Of a stretch of DNA of 64,000 nt, positions 42,423 through 51,578 are shown piece after piece. Made by a program: the position numbers and the translations under genes. Under the pieces are notes generated by a model. It did no database searches. It saw only the letters and a list, made by a program, of their open reading frames with translations, and was not told the origin of the DNA. How positions within the stretch are numbered: position 1 is the stretch's first letter; each line of letters opens with the position of its first letter. The stretch is from positions 1 to 64,000 of the forward strand of contig NZ_RCIQ01000014.1 in assembly GCF_004000255.1 (NCBI RefSeq), read 5' to 3'. The stretch comes from Nioella ostreopsis (lineage in GTDB: Bacteria; Pseudomonadota; Alphaproteobacteria; Rhodobacterales; Rhodobacteraceae).

Positions 42423-43268
42423 ATGATGAGCTTTCTGAAGGCCTACGGACAGCCGGTGCGGATTGTTGGGGCGCTGGCGCTCGTGTTTGCGCTTGCGGGC
42501 TGCGAGGACGGGTTTCAGCTGCCTTTCGGCCAGGGCGCGGGCGGAGGCGGCAGCGCCACGTCGGAGCGTTCTGGCTCCACCCGTCTGGTGGAACGCGACG
42601 TGGAAGCGCCCGAGGTCTTCCAGGAAACCGACCAGGGGCTCTGGGATGGGCGACCTTCGCTCGGCGGGGTCTGGGTGGCGCATCCCGATGCCACTGACCC
42701 GGAGCGGGTGATCATCCGCAACGAGGCCAATGGCCGGTTCGTCATCGGCGCCCTGTTCCGCCGGGAACGCGATAACCCGGGTCCGGTTCTGCAGGTCTCG
42801 TCCGATGCGGCCGCCGCGCTGAACATGGTGGCCGGTGCACCGACAGAACTGAACGTGACCGCGCTGCGGCGCGAGGAAGTGTCCGAACCTGAGATCGTCC
42901 CGGCCGCCGAGGCCACTGCGCCTGCGGGCGATATCGAAACCTCGACCATCGATCCGATCAGCGTGGCCGCCGCCGCGATTGATGAAGCGGAAGCCGAGGC
43001 TGCCAGCCCGGCCCCTGCCCCGCAGACCAGCAGCCTGGACCGGCCCTATATCCAGATCGGCATCTTCAGCGTCGAGGCCAACGCGAACCGCACCGCCCAG
43101 ATGATGCGCGACGCAGACCTCTCGCCGATTGTGCATGAGCAATCCAGCAGCGGCCGCACCTTCTGGCGCGTCGTGATCGGCCCCGCCCAGACCACGGCAG
43201 AGCGCAACCGCATGCGCGAAACCGTGCGTGGACTTGGCTTTACCGACGCCTATTTCGTAACCAACTGA
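42423..43268 (+). CDS. SPOR-domain lipoprotein
   Basis: Predicted lipoprotein of about 281 aa. The signal MMSFLKAYGQPVRIVGALAL ends in the lipobox ALAGC. The middle (about 30-200) is acidic, Ala/Pro-rich and probably disordered. The C-terminal 70 residues, RPYIQIGIFSVEANANRTAQ through RTFWRVVIGPAQTTAE, are a SPOR domain that binds denuded septal peptidoglycan. Start ATG 42423 follows AGGGGAAAG. It precedes a D,D-carboxypeptidase gene by 18 bases, consistent with a cell-wall unit. Confidence 0.87.
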   Translation: MMSFLKAYGQPVRIVGALALVFALAGCEDGFQLPFGQGAGGGGSATSERSGSTRLVERDVEAPEVFQETDQGLWDGRPSLGGVWVAHPDATDPERVIIRNEANGRFVIGALFRRERDNPGPVLQVSSDAAAALNMVAGAPTELNVTALRREEVSEPEIVPAAEATAPAGDIETSTIDPISVAAAAIDEAEAEAASPAPAPQTSSLDRPYIQIGIFSVEANANRTAQMMRDADLSPIVHEQSSSGRTFWRVVIGPAQTTAERNRMRETVRGLGFTDAYFVTN

Positions 43269-43286
43269 CCTGTGCAAAGAGGACTC

Positions 43287-44453
43287 ATGTTCGCCCGGCT
43301 TCACCTCGTCATCGTCTTCCTTCTCGGGCTATTGGCCCTGCCCGCCGCCGCGTTCGAGACCGAGGCCAATGCCGCCTATGTGATCGACCACAATACTGGG
43401 CAGGTTCTGCTGGATCTCAACGCAGACGTGCCCCTGCCACCGGCCTCGATGTCCAAGCTGATGACGCTGAACATGGTGTTCGAGGCGCTGGAGGACGGGC
43501 GGCTGACGCTCGACACGCTCTTGCCGGTCAGTCAGCACGCGATGGATTACGGCGGCTCGACCATGTTTCTCAACACCCGCGACCGGGTCAGCGTCGAGGA
43601 TCTGATCCTTGGGGTCATCGTGCTCTCGGGCAACGACGCGACGGCGGTTCTGGCCGAGGCCCTCTCGCCGGATGGAACCGAGGACGGCTTTGCCGAGTTG
43701 ATGACACAACGGGCGCGGCAATTGGGGATGATGAACTCCACCTTCCGCAATTCCAATGGCTGGCCGGAGCCGGGCCACGTGATGTCCGCCCGCGATCTGG
43801 GCATTCTGGCGGAACGTCTGATCACCGAGTTTCCGCAATATTACCACTACTTCAATATCCGCGAATTCGCCTTTGACGGCCGTGCCCCCGACAACCGCTT
43901 CAACCGCAACCCGTTGCTTGGGCTCGGGATCGGCGCGGATGGCTTGAAAACCGGCCATACGCAAGAGGCGGGCTATGGGCTCGTCGGATCCGCCGTGCAG
44001 GGCAACCGCAGGGTCACCTTCGTCATTTCGGGCCTTGGCAGTGCCGAGGCGCGGGCGCGCGAAAGTGAACGCATCGTCAACTGGGCCTTCCGCCAGTTTG
44101 CCGAGCGCGAGGTCGTGACCGAAGGTACCGAGGTGGCACAGGCCGAGGTGTTCCTTGGCCAAAGCGCGACCGTCGGAATGGCCGCCGCCGAAAGCGTCAC
44201 CATGCTGCTGCCTGCCCTTCTGGACAGCGAGATGGAAGCGGAGGTCATCTATTCCGGCCCCATTCAGGCCCCTATCGTGGCGGGCCAGGAACTGGGTGAA
44301 CTGGTCATCCGCGTGCCAGATATGGAAGAACGCCGCGTGCCATTGCTGGCCACGCAGGACGTGGGCACCGCCGGGATCAGGCTGCGGCTGCGCACCGCCT
44401 TCGAACAGGTCATGCAGATGGTCTTCGGCGGCGGCGATCCTCTGGCCGGCTGA
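43287..44453 (+). CDS. D-alanyl-D-alanine carboxypeptidase (penicillin-binding protein 5/6 family)
   Basis: Serine D,D-carboxypeptidase of 388 aa, periplasmic and membrane-associated. Signal peptide about 1-22. The three active-site motifs are SMSK (about 54-57), SGN (about 114-116) and KTG (about 221-223). The C-terminal domain (from about 290) is the beta-rich PBP5 C-domain, ending in a possible amphipathic anchor. ATG 43287 has AGAGGA just upstream; the GTG at 43272 is less likely. It trims peptidoglycan pentapeptides. Its stop overlaps the tmk start (TGATG). Confidence 0.92.
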   Translation: MFARLHLVIVFLLGLLALPAAAFETEANAAYVIDHNTGQVLLDLNADVPLPPASMSKLMTLNMVFEALEDGRLTLDTLLPVSQHAMDYGGSTMFLNTRDRVSVEDLILGVIVLSGNDATAVLAEALSPDGTEDGFAELMTQRARQLGMMNSTFRNSNGWPEPGHVMSARDLGILAERLITEFPQYYHYFNIREFAFDGRAPDNRFNRNPLLGLGIGADGLKTGHTQEAGYGLVGSAVQGNRRVTFVISGLGSAEARARESERIVNWAFRQFAEREVVTEGTEVAQAEVFLGQSATVGMAAAESVTMLLPALLDSEMEAEVIYSGPIQAPIVAGQELGELVIRVPDMEERRVPLLATQDVGTAGIRLRLRTAFEQVMQMVFGGGDPLAG

Positions 44454-45064
44454 TGTTCATATCCCTTGAAGGCATCGACGGATCGGGCAAGAGCACTCAG
44501 GCGCGCCTGCTGTCCGATGCCCTGCGGGCAATGGGCCGCGACACGGTTCTGACGCGTGAACCCGGCGGCTCACCGGGGGCCGAGGAAATCCGTTCGCTGG
44601 TGCTGGAAGGTGATCCCGACCGCTGGTCGGCGGAAACCGAGATCCTGCTTTTTACCGCCGCGCGCCGCGACCACCTGGAACGCACGATCCTGCCCGCTCT
44701 GGCCGCCGGGAAAGTGGTGATCTGCGACCGTTTCGCCGACAGCACCCGCATGTATCAGGGCCTGTCGCGGGGCGATCTGCGGGCGCAGGTGGATGCGCTG
44801 CATTCCCTGATGATCGGGCGCGAACCGGACCTGACATTGCTCATCGACATGGACCCGGCCAAGGGGCTGGCCCGCGCCAAGGGTCGCAACGGAACCGAGG
44901 AAAGGTTCGAGGATTTCGGGCTGCAATTGCAGGAACGGATGCGTGCGGGTTTCCTGGGTCTGGCAGAAGAATTCGCCCCGCGCATCCGCGTCATTGAGGG
45001 CGACCGGTCACAGGATGTCGTGGCTGCCGATGTGTTGGCAGTCGTTCGGACTGCGCTCGCATGA
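44453..45064 (+). CDS. tmk: Thymidylate kinase
   Basis: dTMP kinase of 203 aa converting dTMP to dTDP. P-loop FISLEGIDGSGKSTQARL at the start, DRF motif (VVICDRFADSTRMYQG), and the LID region ARAKGRNGTEERFED. Length and motifs are normal. It overlaps dacC-like upstream and holB downstream by a few bases, an essential-gene cluster common in this order. Confidence 0.96.
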   Translation: MFISLEGIDGSGKSTQARLLSDALRAMGRDTVLTREPGGSPGAEEIRSLVLEGDPDRWSAETEILLFTAARRDHLERTILPALAAGKVVICDRFADSTRMYQGLSRGDLRAQVDALHSLMIGREPDLTLLIDMDPAKGLARAKGRNGTEERFEDFGLQLQERMRAGFLGLAEEFAPRIRVIEGDRSQDVVAADVLAVVRTALA

Positions 45065-46197
45065 AGACCCTTGGCGAAGCTGACGCGCTGCCCGAGGCTG
45101 ACCGGGCAGAGGGCGCCCCCCACCCGCGCGAGGCGCATGACCTCTATGGGCACGCCAAGGCCGAAGCCGCCTTCCTCGACGCTTTCAACTCTGGCCGGAT
45201 GCACCATGCCTGGCTGCTCATCGGCCCCAAGGGCATTGGCAAGGCCACGCTGGCCTGGCGCATCGCCCGGTTCCTTCTGGCCACCCCGATGGATGACGGC
45301 GACGCGCTGTTCGGCACGCCGCCAGCACCCGACCGGCTGGATATCTCGCCCGAGAACCCCGTCGCGCATCGCATTCATGCGCTGTCGGAACCGGGGCTGT
45401 GCCTGATCCGCCGCCCCTGGGATCACGAAAAGAAGCGGCTCAAGACCCGGATCACGGTCGATGAGGTCCGCAAGATGAAAGAATTCTTCGGCCTGTCCGC
45501 AGGAGGAAACGGTCGCCGCGTGGTCATCGTCGATGCCGCCGAGGAAATGAACCAGAACGCGGCGAATGCGCTGCTGAAAATGCTGGAGGAGCCGCCGAAG
45601 AACGCCACACTTCTGCTGGTGTCCCACCAGCCCTCACGCCTGCTGCCGACCATTCGCTCCCGCTGCCGAACCCTGACGCTTGGCACGCTCGGGCCGGAGG
45701 ATATGGGCCGCGCCTTGCTGCAAGCGGGGATCGAGGCGGAGGATAGCACCGCGCTGGCCGAACTGGCCGCAGGATCGGCAGGCGAGGCGGTGGCGCTCAT
45801 TCAGCAGGAGGGCCTGACGCTTTACGCCGAGATCATGGAGCTGTTTGCCACCCTGCCCCGCATGGACCGCATCCGCGCGACCAAACTTGCTGATAGCGGC
45901 GGCGCGCGCGGGGCCGAGGCGCGGTTCGACCTGACGCTCGATCTGATGGACCGGATGATGTCGCGGCTGGCGCGCACCGGGGCAACCGGCCATCCCCCGC
46001 AGGAAATCCTGCCCGGCGAGGCCGATCTGCTGACCCGCCTTGCGCCCAATATGCAGGCAGGCCGGGCCTGGGCTGACCTGTCGGCAGACCTGACGTCGCG
46101 TGCCCGGCGCGGCAAGGCGGTCAACCTTGACCCTGCCGCGCTTCTCCTTGATATGTGTCTTCGGATTGGCAGCACCGCCGAGCGCCTGCCCCTCTGA
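45061..46197 (+). CDS. holB: DNA polymerase III subunit delta'
   Basis: Clamp-loader subunit of 378 aa. N-terminal AAA+ part with HHAWLLIGPKGIGKATLAWR (P-loop-like), the Walker-B-like region RVVIVDAAEEMNQNAANALL, and LEEPPKNATLLLVSHQPSRL with the SRC motif IRSRCRTLTL. It completes the clamp loader with the delta and gamma/tau subunits. ATGA overlap with tmk. Confidence 0.94.
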   Translation: MKTLGEADALPEADRAEGAPHPREAHDLYGHAKAEAAFLDAFNSGRMHHAWLLIGPKGIGKATLAWRIARFLLATPMDDGDALFGTPPAPDRLDISPENPVAHRIHALSEPGLCLIRRPWDHEKKRLKTRITVDEVRKMKEFFGLSAGGNGRRVVIVDAAEEMNQNAANALLKMLEEPPKNATLLLVSHQPSRLLPTIRSRCRTLTLGTLGPEDMGRALLQAGIEAEDSTALAELAAGSAGEAVALIQQEGLTLYAEIMELFATLPRMDRIRATKLADSGGARGAEARFDLTLDLMDRMMSRLARTGATGHPPQEILPGEADLLTRLAPNMQAGRAWADLSADLTSRARRGKAVNLDPAALLLDMCLRIGSTAERLPL

Positions 46198-46231
46198 TCC
46201 ATCCACGGGAAGGCACAAAGGACGACGCTTG

Positions 46232-47038
46232 ATGAGTGACCTGCCGGATATTGTCGACAGCCATTGCCACCTCGATTTCCCCGATTTTGCCGAGGAACTG
46301 CCAGAGGTCGTGCAACGGGCCGTTGATCAGGGTGTAACCCGGATGGTGACGATCTGCACCAAGCTGCGCAATGTCCCTCAGGTTCAGGCCATCGCCGACG
46401 CCCATGCGCCGGTGTTTTGGGCCGCAGGCACCCACCCGATGAGCGCCGCGGATGAACCCATGGCCACGGTCGAGGAACTGGTGGCGCTGGCGCAACATCC
46501 CAAATTCGTGGGCATCGGCGAGACGGGGCTCGACTATCACTACACCGCCGAGAGTGCAGAGGTTCAGCAGGTCAGCCTGCGCCTGCATATCGAGGCCGCA
46601 CGACAGACCGGCCTGCCGCTGATCATCCATTCCCGCGATGCCGATGATGACATGGCCCGCATCCTGACGGAAGAGCACGCGGCAGGCGCGTTTACCTGCG
46701 TGATGCATTGCTTCACGTCGTCGCCCGCACTAGCGGAAACGGCGCTTGGTCTGGGTTTTTACCTCTCCATGTCGGGCATCACCGCCTTCCCCCGCTCCTC
46801 CGACCTGCGCGATATTTTTGCCGCCGCACCGGTGGACCGCATCCTTGTGGAAACCGACGCGCCCTACCTCGCCCCGCCACCCTATCGCGGTAAGCGCAAT
46901 GAACCGGCCTACACCTTCCACACCGCCAAGCGCGCGGCGGAAACCTTTGGGCTATCCGAGGCGGAGTTCTTCGCCCAGACCACCGCCAATTTCGACCGGC
47001 TGTTCTGGAAGGCCAAGGAGTGGAGGCAAGCCGCCTGA
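46232..47038 (+). CDS. TatD family metal-dependent hydrolase
   Basis: TIM-barrel metallohydrolase of 268 aa (TatD DNase family). Metal ligands fit DSHCHLDFPDF, GETGLDYHY, IIHSRDADDD, MHCFTSSPALAE and LVETDAPYLAP. ATG 46232 is chosen with AAAGGA upstream; the frame extends into holB but without family character. Its stop overlaps the next start (TGATG). Confidence 0.93.
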   Translation: MSDLPDIVDSHCHLDFPDFAEELPEVVQRAVDQGVTRMVTICTKLRNVPQVQAIADAHAPVFWAAGTHPMSAADEPMATVEELVALAQHPKFVGIGETGLDYHYTAESAEVQQVSLRLHIEAARQTGLPLIIHSRDADDDMARILTEEHAAGAFTCVMHCFTSSPALAETALGLGFYLSMSGITAFPRSSDLRDIFAAAPVDRILVETDAPYLAPPPYRGKRNEPAYTFHTAKRAAETFGLSEAEFFAQTTANFDRLFWKAKEWRQAA

Positions 47039-47835
47039 TGGCCGAGCTGCGCTTTACCATTCTGGGCTGCGGATCGTCCGGCGGGGTGCCCCGGCTTGGC
47101 GGGCATTGGGGCGATTGCGACCCGGAGAACCCGAAAAACCGCCGCCGCCGCTGTTCGATGCTGATCGAGCGCGAAAGCGAAGCAGGCATCACCCGCGCGC
47201 TGATCGACACCTCGCCCGACCTGCGGTCTCAGCTGCTGGATGCGGGCGTGGGCGAACTGCATGGCGTGGTCTATTCCCACGGGCATGCGGATCATGTGCA
47301 CGGCATCGACGACCTGCGCATGATCGTCTTCAACATGCGCAAACGCATCCGGGTCTATGCCGATGGGGCTACGCAGAACGACCTGCTCAGCCGCTTTGGC
47401 TATGCCTTTGTGCAGCCAGAAGGCTCGGCCTATCCCCCAATCCTCGACCTCTATTCCATCGACGGCGATATCGAGATCGACGGACCCGGCGGCGTGATCC
47501 GCCTCACCCCGTTCGAGGTGGAACACGGCAATATCGACAGCCTGGGGTTTCGCATTGGCGACCTGGCCTATCTGCCCGATGTCTCCGATATCCCCGAGGC
47601 AACCTGGCCCGCTCTGCAAGGCCTCGATTGCTGGATCGTCGACGCCCTGCGCCGCACGCCCCATCCCAGCCACGCGCATCTGGACAAGACCCTGGGCTGG
47701 ATCGCGCGCGCCGCGCCCCGCCGCGCGGTGCTGACCAATATGCATATCGACCTCGACTACCAAACCGTTGCGGATGAAACGCCCAACCATATCACCCCCG
47801 CCCATGACGGGCTGGTGATAAGATACGAGGTCTGA
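47038..47835 (+). CDS. MBL-fold metallohydrolase (PhnP-like)
   Basis: Metallo-beta-lactamase fold protein of 265 aa. ILGCGSSGGVPRLGG at the start and the HGHADHVHGIDDLR zinc motif, with further ligands in SLGFRIGDLAYLPDVSD and NMHIDLDY. The family includes the phosphodiesterase PhnP and tRNA-3'-processing-like enzymes; the order tmk-holB-tatD-MBL is a conserved alphaproteobacterial neighbourhood. Start shares bases with the TatD stop. Confidence 0.9.
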   Translation: MAELRFTILGCGSSGGVPRLGGHWGDCDPENPKNRRRRCSMLIERESEAGITRALIDTSPDLRSQLLDAGVGELHGVVYSHGHADHVHGIDDLRMIVFNMRKRIRVYADGATQNDLLSRFGYAFVQPEGSAYPPILDLYSIDGDIEIDGPGGVIRLTPFEVEHGNIDSLGFRIGDLAYLPDVSDIPEATWPALQGLDCWIVDALRRTPHPSHAHLDKTLGWIARAAPRRAVLTNMHIDLDYQTVADETPNHITPAHDGLVIRYEV

Positions 47836-48768
47836 ATGACCGCCCTTCTCGACATTGTGCTGCCGGTCTTTCTTGTTCTGGGGGCCGGGTATATCGCCGT
47901 CTGGCGCGGGCTGTTTTCCGACGCCGGCGTTGACGGGCTGATGGTCTTCACCCAGAAATTCGCGATCCCTTGCCTGCTCTTTTCCGCGATCTCGACGCTG
48001 GACCTCGGGCAAGGCTTCGACTGGCGCCTGCTGCTGTCCTACTACGCGGGGTCCACGACCGTCTTTGTCCTGGGCATTCTTGGCGCGCGCTTTCTGTTCG
48101 GGCGCAGCATGGCAGACAGCATCGCCATTGGCTTCGTGGCGCTTTTTGCGAATTCGGTGCTTCTGGGCCTGCCGATCACCGAACGGGCCTACGGGATTGA
48201 CGCGCTGGTTCCGAACTATGCGATTGTCGCGATCCATGCGCCGTTTTGCTACGTGCTCGGCATCACGACGATGGAAATCGCCACGGCAGCCAGCCGGGAT
48301 CCGCTGCGGCTGGTCACCACGGTTGGCAAGGCGGTGTTCAGCAACGCGCTGATGATCGGTATTCTTCTGGGCTTTGCCGCCAATCTGAGCGGCCTTCAAA
48401 TGCCCGGAGTCGTGGGCGACGCGCTCGACCTGATGATCCGCGCCGCGCTGCCCGCCGCGCTGTTCGGTCTGGGTGGCGTTCTTTATCGCTACCGGCCTGA
48501 GGGCGACGCCAAGGTGATTGCCTATGTCTGCGGCCTGTCGCTGCTGGTTCATCCCGCCATTGCCTTTGGCATGGGACGGTTGGTCACCGATCTGACCACC
48601 GATCAGCTACGCAGCGCGGTCCTGACCGCGTCCATGGCCCCCGGCGTCAACGCCTATCTCTTCGCCAATATGTATGGCGCGGCGCGGCGGGTTGCGGCCT
48701 CTGCGGTGCTGATCGGCACTGCGGCCACGGTGCTGACGGCCTCCGGCTGGCTATTGCTGTTGCCGTGA
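47836..48768 (+). CDS. AEC (auxin efflux carrier) family transporter
   Basis: Membrane carrier of 310 aa with about ten helices arranged in two five-helix halves, the AEC/bile-acid-sodium-symporter-like fold. Features are LPVFLVLGAGYIAVWRGLFS at the start, FALFANSVLLGLPITERAYG-like polar segment (about 115-125), and MAPGVNAYLFANMYGAARRV in the second half. Substrate unknown, probably an organic acid or amino acid. Starts 1 base after the MBL stop. Confidence 0.88.
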   Translation: MTALLDIVLPVFLVLGAGYIAVWRGLFSDAGVDGLMVFTQKFAIPCLLFSAISTLDLGQGFDWRLLLSYYAGSTTVFVLGILGARFLFGRSMADSIAIGFVALFANSVLLGLPITERAYGIDALVPNYAIVAIHAPFCYVLGITTMEIATAASRDPLRLVTTVGKAVFSNALMIGILLGFAANLSGLQMPGVVGDALDLMIRAALPAALFGLGGVLYRYRPEGDAKVIAYVCGLSLLVHPAIAFGMGRLVTDLTTDQLRSAVLTASMAPGVNAYLFANMYGAARRVAASAVLIGTAATVLTASGWLLLLP

Positions 48769-48838
48769 CGCGCTTGTGAAACGGCCCTGTCCAGCGTAAT
48801 CAGCCCTCTACCCGAAACAGCCCGAGGCCCCTGCCGCC

Positions 48839-49573
48839 GTGACCCCCGCCCTCAAGACAGCCCTGCGCAATCGCCGCGCCCGCCGCCGAGCAGCGCTGTC
48901 CCGGTGGCGTGCAGGTTGGTCGGCGGATCTGGATGCCCCCGGGGCGCGCGCGGCCGCGCGCTATGACATGAATGTGCTGGACCATGGTTTCGTCCGGCGG
49001 TTCTGGACGAATACCCGTGAAATCGCGCCGGGCGTCTGGCGGTCGAACCAGCCTTCGCCTGAACGGGTGGCCGCGCTCGCGGATATGGGCATTCGCACGA
49101 TCCTGAATTTTCGCGGCGTCAACCATTGGGGCAGCTATCTGCTGGAGGTCGAAGCCTGTGCCCGCCATGGCATTACTCTGCTGAACGGTCGGCTGAGTTC
49201 CAACACCGCCCCGACGCAGGAGGAGATCCACACAGCGCTGGCGCTGATGAAGACGGCCGAAAAGCCGATGCTGATGCATTGCAAATCGGGGGCCGATCGG
49301 GCCGGGCTGGCCTCTGTGCTTTATCTTCTGTCCAACGGAACCGGGCCAGACGAAGCCGCGCGGCAGCTGTCTTGGAAACACGCGCATTTCCGGTTCACAC
49401 GCACGGGCATTCTGGATGCGTTCGTTGCCGCCTACGCGGACGCCCGCCACAAGACCGGTATCGGCTTTCTGGACTGGGTCGATACGGTCTATGATCCCGA
49501 AACACTGACCGCTCGATTTACCGAGACCCGAGGCGGAAACCGATTGCTGGACTGGGTATTGCGCCGTGAATGA
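48839..49573 (+). CDS. Dual-specificity/tyrosine phosphatase-like protein
   Basis: Protein of 244 aa starting at GTG 48839. The signature HCKSGADRAG (Cys at about 148, Arg at 154) is the CX5R phosphatase loop, preceded by IRTILNFRGVNHWGSYLLEV. An arginine-rich N-terminal region (ALRNRRARRRAALSRW) may bind membrane or lipid. Similar bacterial proteins dephosphorylate lipid or inositol phosphates or proteins. Its last bases overlap the ABC exporter start, so the two are co-expressed. Confidence 0.87.
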   Translation: MTPALKTALRNRRARRRAALSRWRAGWSADLDAPGARAAARYDMNVLDHGFVRRFWTNTREIAPGVWRSNQPSPERVAALADMGIRTILNFRGVNHWGSYLLEVEACARHGITLLNGRLSSNTAPTQEEIHTALALMKTAEKPMLMHCKSGADRAGLASVLYLLSNGTGPDEAARQLSWKHAHFRFTRTGILDAFVAAYADARHKTGIGFLDWVDTVYDPETLTARFTETRGGNRLLDWVLRRE

Positions 49574-51311
49574 GCCCAAGACAAACCTGCTGATCCGCCT
49601 TTGGCGGGACCACGTGGTGCAGTTCTGGCCGCTGCTGGTCGTGGCCTTCCTGCTGATGGTGATCGAAGGCGGGTCGCTCGGCGCGATATCCTACCTGATC
49701 CAACCGCTGTTCGACGAGGTCTTCGTCGCGGGCGACGCGGGTGCGGTCACCTGGATCGCCATGGCGATCTCGGGCGTTTTCGTCCTGCGCGCAATTTCCG
49801 GCTTCGGGCAACGGGTGCTGATCGTCACTGTCGGCCTGCGCGTGACCACCAATCTGCAATCGCGGCTGCTAGCACATCTGCTGGGACTGGACGCGCGGTA
49901 CTTTCAGGACAACGCGCCGGGCGCGCTGATTGAACGGGTGCGCGGCGACACGCTGGCGCTGCAGGGACTGGCCAGCGCCACGCTGATGACGCTCGGGCGT
50001 GACACGATCTCGGTCATTTCGCTGCTGGCTGTTATGATCTGGTCGGACTGGCAATGGGCGCTGCTGGCGCTTGCGGGTGTGCCCTTGCTGATCTTCCCGC
50101 TGACCTTCCTGCAAAAGCTGATCCGAAAGACCACCCGCGCTGCCCGCGAAGCCGCCTCGCGCCTCTCGACGCAACTTGATGAGATCTTTCATGGAATCGT
50201 ATCCATCAAGGTCAACCGGCTGGAGACCCACGAGGCCATCCGCTTTGATCGAGAAGTGAACGGCTTCCTTGCCGCGCAGCTGCGGGCTGAACGGGGCAAG
50301 GCCGCCAACCCGGCGCTGATCGACATAATCGCTGCCATCGGGTTCATGGCGGTGCTGATCTATGGCGGGCATCAGATCATGTCGGGGGACAAGACCGTGG
50401 GGCAGTTCATGTCCTTCTTTACCGCGCTGGCACTGGTCTTCGACCCGCTGCGGCGGCTGTCCGCTCTGGCGGGCAATGTGCAGGCCGCCATGGCCTCGCT
50501 CGACCGGCTTTACGAAGTGCTTGAGGCGCGCCCGACCATTCTGACGCCCGCTGCCCCCAAACCGCTGGCCGCCGGCGATGTGGTGTTCGACGCGGTCGAT
50601 TTCGCCTATGGCGACACGCCGGTTCTGAAAGGGCTCAGCTTTACCGCCGCCGAGGGCAAGACCACCGCGCTTGTCGGGCCTTCGGGCGCGGGGAAAAGCA
50701 CCGTTTTCGCATTGCTGTCGCGCCTTGTAGACCCGGTATCGGGGCAGATCACGCTAGGCGGCACCACCACGACCGATGCCGATCTGGAACGCCTGCGCGA
50801 TTCCATCGCCCTTGTGGGACAGGCCGAGGCGCTGTTCGACGAAACCATTGCCCAGAACATTCGTCTTGGGCGGCTCGATGCCAGCGATGAAGAGGTGCGC
50901 GCCGCTGCCGACGCTGCGTCCGTTCTGGACTTCGCCAAGACCCTGCCCCTCGGGCTGGACACGCCCGTCGGTCCGCGCGGGTCCGGTCTGTCCGGCGGAC
51001 AGCGCCAGCGTGTGACCATCGCCCGCGCCATGCTGCGCGATGCACCCATCCTGCTGCTGGACGAACCGACCTCGGCGCTTGACGCGCAATCCGAAAAACT
51101 GGTGGGCGAAGCCCTTTCGCGCCTGTCCAAGGGGCGAACGACGCTGGTGATCGCGCATCGCCTGTCCACCATTCGCGACGCCGACCTGATCGTCGTGATG
51201 GACAAGGGTCGCGTCGTCGAACAGGGCAATCACGAGGCGCTGATGCAGGCGGGCGGGGCCTATGCGCGGCTGCACCAGTTGCAAAATGCGGGCGTGACCG
51301 CGCCGCTGTGA
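49566..51311 (+). CDS. ABC exporter with fused permease and ATPase (MsbA/lipid type)
   Basis: Half-transporter of 581 aa, starting at GTG 49566. Six helices occupy about residues 20-310; the ATPase follows with Walker A GPSGAGKSTVFALLSRL, Q-loop SIALVGQAEALFDETIAQNI, signature LSGGQRQRVTIARAML and Walker B ILLLDEPTSALDAQSE, then the H-loop IAHRLSTI. The layout fits MsbA-like lipid or multidrug exporters. The eight-base overlap with the phosphatase gene suggests a shared envelope-lipid role. Confidence 0.92.
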   Translation: MNEPKTNLLIRLWRDHVVQFWPLLVVAFLLMVIEGGSLGAISYLIQPLFDEVFVAGDAGAVTWIAMAISGVFVLRAISGFGQRVLIVTVGLRVTTNLQSRLLAHLLGLDARYFQDNAPGALIERVRGDTLALQGLASATLMTLGRDTISVISLLAVMIWSDWQWALLALAGVPLLIFPLTFLQKLIRKTTRAAREAASRLSTQLDEIFHGIVSIKVNRLETHEAIRFDREVNGFLAAQLRAERGKAANPALIDIIAAIGFMAVLIYGGHQIMSGDKTVGQFMSFFTALALVFDPLRRLSALAGNVQAAMASLDRLYEVLEARPTILTPAAPKPLAAGDVVFDAVDFAYGDTPVLKGLSFTAAEGKTTALVGPSGAGKSTVFALLSRLVDPVSGQITLGGTTTTDADLERLRDSIALVGQAEALFDETIAQNIRLGRLDASDEEVRAAADAASVLDFAKTLPLGLDTPVGPRGSGLSGGQRQRVTIARAMLRDAPILLLDEPTSALDAQSEKLVGEALSRLSKGRTTLVIAHRLSTIRDADLIVVMDKGRVVEQGNHEALMQAGGAYARLHQLQNAGVTAPL

Positions 51312-51366
51312 CAGCCAACAGGCGATTCCCCGGTTTGTGACAGCCCTTGCCTTTCGGGAATCCCTG

Positions 51367-51476
51367 AAAATGTGAACAGACGAGCGGCGGCCGTCCTGAA
51401 CCGGATTCCACGCGTATTGCCAACCCCTTAACGGGAACCGGCTGTGACCGGACCAAACCGCGTCTGTTCACATTTT
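51367..51476. repeat. Perfect 16-bp inverted repeat with 78-base spacer
   Basis: AAAATGTGAACAGACG (51367-51382) is exactly repeated in inverted form at 51461-51476. It lies between the ABC exporter and the DUF2927 gene, about 100 bases before the latter's start. It could be a pair of regulator sites looping the promoter, or the ends of a tiny mobile element. No ORF lies inside. Confidence 0.6.
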
Positions 51477-51578
51477 TTCCGCAGCGGTTGACAGCCCGCC
51501 AGAGCCCCCCGAACACTGTGGATCAAAGGCCCGGATCGCTCGCCGGTGCCGTTCCCGACCCATGTGCCGGAGACAGAC

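Noticed and set aside
46909-48552. 547-codon minus-strand open frame.
   Set aside because: Antisense to three confirmed core genes (TatD, MBL hydrolase and AEC carrier).
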